A DNA stretch of 64,000 nucleotides from Paenibacillus silvestris. Its GTDB lineage: Bacteria; Bacillota; Bacilli; Paenibacillales; NBRC-103111. A program made the position numbers and the translations under genes. Location of the stretch: the NCBI RefSeq assembly GCF_009882985.1, contig NZ_WTUZ01000014.1, positions 224,056 to 288,055 on the forward strand, written 5' to 3'. Of this stretch, positions 60,330 to 64,000 are shown one piece after another. Numbering within the stretch: position 1 is the first letter of the stretch; every line of letters begins with the position of its first letter. A model generated the notes under the pieces. It was not told where the DNA came from, ran no database searches, and saw nothing but the letters and a program-made list of their open reading frames with translations.

Positions 60330-60926
60330 ATGACAACTCATAGCTATTATCCGACTTATAATGTCATGGATGAGCAAAAGGAATGGGATGCCAATACGCG
60401 GAATATCGTAAATGCTCGCTTGCATCGTGAAACTATGTATCAGTTCCTTACACATATGGAGGCAGAAACACTGCGGGCTTGGTGTACGCTGCTTATGGAT
60501 GATAATCGAGGCGATATCATTCAATATGTCCTCTGTCACATTGACGAGGTTCTCACACAAGACAAAGGCGAGGGGCAGCGGAAGGCGAATGTCCCCCCTA
60601 TTCGTACACTTTTGCGTCAAGGTCTCAAAGCCATTGATGAGACTGGCTGGATAGCTAGCAGTCAACCTTTTTTCCAACTAGATGAACCTTCTCAGCGGCA
60701 GATCATGCTGCAAATCAGCAGCGACAGCTATCCTCCCACCGTAAATTGGGACGGCATCCCGCAGAAGGCTTTATTCCAAAAACTATTAAAGCTCAGTGTA
60801 GAGGCTTATTACTCTCATCCTTTGGTATGGTCAGAAATTGGATTTGGCGGTCCTGCCTACCCGCGTGGTTATGTTCGCGCTGAGGCGGGCCAGCTTGACC
60901 CCTGGGAGGCTGTGAAAGAGCAATGA
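60330..60926 (+). CDS. Gluconate 2-dehydrogenase subunit 3 family protein
   Basis: A 198-residue protein resembling the small subunit (subunit 3) of membrane-bound gluconate and related dehydrogenases: 'LDEPSQRQIMLQISSDSYPP', 'LFQKLLKLSVEAYYSHPLVWSEIGFGGPAYPRGYV'-type sequence with the conserved 'YSHP' and 'GGPAYPRGY'. Classical members have a Tat signal; none is seen here, so it may stay cytoplasmic with its GMC partner. Its end overlaps the GMC gene by 4 bases (ATGA). Confidence 0.82.
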   Translation: MTTHSYYPTYNVMDEQKEWDANTRNIVNARLHRETMYQFLTHMEAETLRAWCTLLMDDNRGDIIQYVLCHIDEVLTQDKGEGQRKANVPPIRTLLRQGLKAIDETGWIASSQPFFQLDEPSQRQIMLQISSDSYPPTVNWDGIPQKALFQKLLKLSVEAYYSHPLVWSEIGFGGPAYPRGYVRAEAGQLDPWEAVKEQ

Positions 60927-62485
60927 AGAGGAGATTCGAGCAAGATGCCGTTGATATCTTAATCGTTGGAGCTGGCGCAGCTGGCGGAGTTCTCGCCAAA
61001 GAACTGAGTGAGGCCGGGCTGAGTGTCGTTGTGTTGGATGCTGGCCCTTGGCGGGATCCTCAGAAAAACTTTGCCAGTGACGAATTGAGTATGCGGCAGT
61101 TGGGCTGGGAAGACACACGTCTTGTGGATGGGACAGCCCCGTTAGGCATGGGGTACTCTAATTCGGGTCGCGGGGTTGGCGGAGGAACGCAAAACTTCAC
61201 TGGCGTATTCTTACGATTTCATGAATCTGATTTCAAAACGAAATCCATCGATGGCGTCGGAGAAGATTGGCCTATTCATTACAAAGACCTTGAACCTTAC
61301 TATAATCGGATCGAGAAAGAAATTGCCGTTTCTGGTCCTAAACATTTTCCATGGGGTAACTTTCAGGGACCTTATCCCTATCCAGAACGAGACCCCTTAA
61401 GTCCCAATGCATATCTGTTTCAAAAAGGCTGCGACGCACTTGGTATCCAATCTGCCGTTACACCGCTAGCCATTTTATCTGCTCCCTTTGATGGTCGTCC
61501 TCCTTGTATCAATCGTGGTTTCTGCATCCAAGGCTGCATACCGAATGCCAAATTCAGTACCTTGACCGTACATATCCCCAAAGCGGTGAAAGCTGGGGCA
61601 GAGATTCTCGCCGATTGCATGGTCACCCAAATCGAAGTGGATGCTAACGGTCATGTTAGTGGTGTGCTCTTCATCCATCAAGGCACTGAGTACCGGCAGC
61701 GTGCCAAAACCGTTATTTTATGCGCGCATGCTGTCGAGACGCCTCGTCTGCTGCTTCACTCCGCATCGCCACAATTTCCTGACGGTCTTGCCAATTCCAG
61801 CGGATGGGTTGGCCGTGCGATCATGACTCATAGCAGCAACGATGTTTATGCCAAATTTGAGCAGGAGGTTCGTTTGTACAAAGGAACCCCTGTACTGGCT
61901 TCTACCCAGGATTTCTATGAAACGGATCCTCGGCGCGGCTATGCTCGCGGCTATACGATTCACTCTCACGGTTCTAGACCTATCGATATGGCTGATGGAA
62001 TAAGCAAAGCCACACAAGAACCTCTGTGGGGATCAGGTCTCAGGCAAGCTATGCTTAATTACAATCACTACGGACGGCTAACGATGGTGGGAGAGGTACT
62101 TCCACAGTGGGATAATCACATCTCTTTATCTGACGAAAAAGATAGCTATGGCATGCCGCGTGCTGCTGTCACCTTTAATTATGGAGATAATGACCGCAAG
62201 CTCATTGATCATGCCGTGGACAATATGCAGCTTATCCTCAAAGCTGCTGGAGGCGAAATTGCCTTCGTCGTTCCGGATACGCAGCACTTCATGGGAGGAT
62301 GCCGCATGGGAAATAATCCAGCTACTTCTGTCGTTAACACGTACGGTCAGAGCCACGATATACCGAACCTGTTCATCTGCGATGCGAGTCTATTCGTGAC
62401 CTCTAGCGGGTGCAATCCCACTAATACAGTTATGGCCTTAGCAGCAAGGACCGCAGATTATATAATCGAACTCGCTAGCATCTAA
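60923..62485 (+). CDS. GMC-family FAD oxidoreductase (large subunit)
   Basis: A 520-residue flavoprotein. FAD-binding 'ILIVGAGAAGGVLAKELSEAGL' at the N-terminus; 'GRGVGGGTQNFTGVFLR'; a Cys-rich segment 'CINRGFCIQGC' near residue 195; 'HAVETPRLLLHSAS'; and the C-terminal GMC signature 'HFMGGCRMG' with 'GCNPTNTVMALAAR', which contain the catalytic His and Asn. Relatives oxidise gluconate, 2-keto-gluconate, sorbitol or inositol-type substrates. No signal peptide is visible. Together with subunit 3 and the four-helix protein it forms a three-gene operon whose electron acceptor is unclear. Confidence 0.88.
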   Translation: MKRRFEQDAVDILIVGAGAAGGVLAKELSEAGLSVVVLDAGPWRDPQKNFASDELSMRQLGWEDTRLVDGTAPLGMGYSNSGRGVGGGTQNFTGVFLRFHESDFKTKSIDGVGEDWPIHYKDLEPYYNRIEKEIAVSGPKHFPWGNFQGPYPYPERDPLSPNAYLFQKGCDALGIQSAVTPLAILSAPFDGRPPCINRGFCIQGCIPNAKFSTLTVHIPKAVKAGAEILADCMVTQIEVDANGHVSGVLFIHQGTEYRQRAKTVILCAHAVETPRLLLHSASPQFPDGLANSSGWVGRAIMTHSSNDVYAKFEQEVRLYKGTPVLASTQDFYETDPRRGYARGYTIHSHGSRPIDMADGISKATQEPLWGSGLRQAMLNYNHYGRLTMVGEVLPQWDNHISLSDEKDSYGMPRAAVTFNYGDNDRKLIDHAVDNMQLILKAAGGEIAFVVPDTQHFMGGCRMGNNPATSVVNTYGQSHDIPNLFICDASLFVTSSGCNPTNTVMALAARTADYIIELASI

Positions 62486-62589
62486 CGCGGCTGATCTTTC
62501 TAAAGATTAGTTGCGCCTCTTGCATCTCGTGTATCCCAACATCTACAATAGAGCTTAACAGACAAGATGAGAGGAGTACCGGCACTTAC

Positions 62590-62892
62590 ATGGCTATCGC
62601 AGAATTTACGATTATCCCTATTGGCACAGCAACGACCAGCCTTAGCGGTTATGTCGCTGATCTCCACAAAGAACTAGAAAAGCACGCCGATATTACCTTC
62701 GAAATGACTCCTATGGGTACTATTCTAGAAGGCTCCTTAGATCGAATTCTAGAGGTCATCCGCGCTGTGCATGAAGTTCCCTTCACGAATGGTGCGCAGC
62801 GCGTCTCCACTTCGATCAAAATTGACGATCGCCGGGATAAAGCAGCTTCCATGTCACAAAAAATGCAGTCGGTTGCAGAGAAGTTGAAATAA
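62590..62892 (+). CDS. MTH1187/YkoF-like thiamine-binding family protein
   Basis: A 100-residue protein of the MTH1187 (DUF77, YqgV-like) family: 'AEFTIIPIGTATTSLSGYVADLHK', 'TPMGTILEG' and 'RVSTSIKIDDR'. Members have a ferredoxin-like fold and some bind thiamine or hydroxymethylpyrimidine. No THI-box is seen in the 100 bases upstream. A terminator follows. Confidence 0.85.
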   Translation: MAIAEFTIIPIGTATTSLSGYVADLHKELEKHADITFEMTPMGTILEGSLDRILEVIRAVHEVPFTNGAQRVSTSIKIDDRRDKAASMSQKMQSVAEKLK

Positions 62893-62895
62893 AAA

Positions 62896-62926
62896 AAGCA
62901 TCCCTCGTTGGGATGCTCTTTTTGTG
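62896..62926 (+). terminator. Terminator after the MTH1187-family gene
   Basis: GCATCCC-TCGTT-GGGATGC stem followed by TCTTTTTG. Confidence 0.85.
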
Positions 62927-62949
62927 TGAGCGAAAAATAACATAATAAA

Positions 62950-62975
62950 AACAAAAAAAGACCCTCTCGGTCTTG
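62950..62975 (-). terminator. Terminator of the tRNA cluster
   Basis: On the minus strand AAGACC-GAGAG-GGTCTT followed by TTTTTG, 19 bases after tRNA-Lys. Confidence 0.8.
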
Positions 62976-62993
62976 AATGTTTACTTATAAAAG

Positions 62994-63066
62994 TGAGCCA
63001 TGTAGGATTCGAACCTACGACACCCTGATTAAAAGTCAGGTGCTCTACCAACTGAGCTAATGGCTC
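62994..63066 (-). tRNA. tRNA-Lys (TTT)
   Basis: 73 bases, acceptor GAGCCAT/ATGGCTC, anticodon loop CTTTTAA. CCA is not encoded. Last tRNA of the cluster. Confidence 0.96.
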
Positions 63067-63075
63067 ATAGGAAAA

Positions 63076-63157
63076 TGGAGGCTGATGGATTCGAACCACC
63101 GAACTCGGAGAGAGCAGATTTACAGTCTGCCGTGTTTAGCCACTTCACTAAGCCTCC
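63076..63157 (-). tRNA. tRNA-Tyr (GTA)
   Basis: 82 bases with a long variable arm, acceptor GGAGGCT, anticodon loop CTGTAAA. CCA is not encoded. Confidence 0.96.
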
Positions 63158-63204
63158 ATATTGCGAGATAACCGTGCTGCTTAGTAGCAGCACAACCATC
63201 TCAA

Positions 63205-63277
<73 letters not shown>

Positions 63278-63327
63278 TTATGTATTTGTACTTCATTTAG
63301 TTTGTCCCATTCAATGAAAAACATGAA

Positions 63328-63404
63328 TGGCGGAGCCGACGGGATTCGAACCCGCGGTCTCCTGCGTGACAGGCAGGCATGTTAGGCCTCTACACCACGG
63401 CTCC
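63328..63404 (-). tRNA. tRNA-Asp (GTC)
   Basis: 77 bases including an encoded CCA, acceptor GGAGCCG/CGGCTCC, anticodon loop CTGTCAC. Confidence 0.96.
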
Positions 63405-63431
63405 ATGACAATTCAAGTTGCACCAAATGAA

Positions 63432-63507
<76 letters not shown>

Positions 63508-63520
63508 ATGTGAAGAAAGA

Positions 63521-63596
63521 TGGTGGAGGCTGACGGGATCGAACCGCCGACCCTCTGCTTGTAAGGCAGATGCTCTCCCAGCTGAGCTAAGCCTCC
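63521..63596 (-). tRNA. tRNA-Val (TAC)
   Basis: 76 bases including an encoded CCA, acceptor GGAGGCT, anticodon loop CTTACAA. Confidence 0.96.
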
Positions 63597-63612
63597 ATCT
63601 GGATTGGTTTTA

Positions 63613-63689
63613 TGGTAGCGGCAGAGGGGCTCGAACCCCCGACCTTACGGGTATGAACCGTACGCTCTAGCCAGCTGAGCTACGCCGCC
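63613..63689 (-). tRNA. tRNA-Met (CAT), elongator
   Basis: 77 bases including an encoded CCA. Acceptor GGCGGCG with a paired first base, anticodon loop TTCATAC. A paired 5' end and the close match to the Bacillus elongator form argue against initiator tRNA. Confidence 0.93.
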
Positions 63690-63718
63690 ACATAAAATTT
63701 GTTATATATGTTTGGAAC

Positions 63719-63810
63719 TGGCGGAGAGAGAGGGATTCGAACCCTCGCACCACTTACGCAGTCTAACCCCTTAGCAGAGGGTCCCCTTATAGCCACTTGG
63801 GTATCTCTCC
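63719..63810 (-). tRNA. tRNA-Ser (GCT)
   Basis: 92 bases including an encoded CCA, long variable arm, acceptor GGAGAGA/TCTCTCC, anticodon loop CTGCTAA. It is the first tRNA after the 23S gene. Confidence 0.95.
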
Positions 63811-63929
63811 AAGACATATATACACTCAGGAAATATTATTCCCTGAAAACTAGATACGAAACTTGCGTAAAGTACAACTATAGGTTTCAAGCAGAGAGAC
63901 TTTTGACTTCGTCAAAAGATCCCTATATT

Positions 63930-64000
63930 AGGTTAAGCCCTCGACCGATTAGTATTCGTCAGCTGCATACGTTACCGCACTTCCACCTCGAACCTATCAA
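63930..64000 (-). rRNA. 23S rRNA, 3' end (partial)
   Basis: On the minus strand the sequence ends with 'ACTAATCGGTCGAGGGCTTAACC', close to the conserved 3' end of Bacillota 23S rRNA; the rest lies beyond the right edge. A hairpin (CTTTTGAC-GAA-GTCAAAAG) follows within 20 bases. Confidence 0.9.

Overview
The window is a chromosomal segment from an endospore-forming Bacillota, most likely Paenibacillus or a close relative in Paenibacillaceae. The evidence is the spore-germinant-receptor operon, the Bacillales-type synteny (secG-est-rnr-smpB-ssrA, cggR-gapA-pgk-tpiA-gpmI-eno, a crh-like gene followed by whiA-yvcK-rapZ, hprK-lgt-ppaX-acyltransferase-hisZ), the tmRNA tag, and noncoding inserts bounded by TAACGG/CCGTTA inverted ends. 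Most genes lie on the minus strand and the layout is compact.

Region by region. (1) 1-5.9 kb: a minus-strand cassette of an ornithine-cyclodeaminase-family protein, an M19 dipeptidase-like protein and a CocE/NonD hydrolase cut by the window edge, then a large hybrid histidine kinase. (2) 5.9-10.3 kb: CcdC-like membrane protein, MFS exporter, a CHRD-domain protein that seems to start at ATT, an orphan archaeo-eukaryotic-type primase and a DUF3231 protein. (3) 10.3-14.5 kb: germinant-receptor operon in the order A-C-D-B. (4) 15.2-20 kb: a nucleosidase-like lipoprotein under a complete guanine-type purine riboswitch (promoter, aptamer, terminator), a secreted beta-helix protein and an RQC-minor protein. 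(5) 20.2-26.1 kb: ssrA, smpB, rnr, est, secG, with a tandem duplication of the ssrA 3' flank. (6) 26.2-34.4 kb: M50 peptidase and the glycolytic operon behind a CggR operator, then tRNA-Arg. (7) 34.5-45 kb: clpP with a CtsR/sigma-A promoter, a stalk-domain protein, HPr-like protein, whiA, yvcK, rapZ, glucokinase, trxB and a TPR protein. (8) 45-56.2 kb: prs and the histidine operon hisZGDBH-F-IE-J, with hisA missing from its usual slot, plus acyltransferase, ppaX, lgt and hprK. (9) 56.3-62.9 kb: MsmX/UgpC-type ATPase, PucR-type regulator, a two-domain NlpC/P60 protein with a dead first domain, and a three-gene GMC oxidoreductase cluster. (10) 62.9-64 kb: eight tRNA genes on the minus strand directly after the 3' end of a 23S rRNA gene, with no 5S gene visible.

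How the genes work together. HPr-like protein, HPr kinase, PpaX, CggR, glucokinase, RapZ and YvcK/GlmR form the usual carbon-flux set around the glycolytic operon. PRPP synthetase feeds HisG. tmRNA, SmpB, RNase R and ClpP cover ribosome rescue and decay of the tagged products. The strongest unexpected signal is the riboswitch-controlled lipoprotein nucleosidase: its base-recognition Asp is replaced by Asn, which would suit the guanine ligand sensed by the aptamer. Other points worth a second look are the missing hisA, the missing 5S, the duplicated ssrA end, the orphan primase, the ATT start, the inactive NlpC domain and the 360-residue repetitive tail of RNase R. All calls come from reading the sequence; no database search was run.
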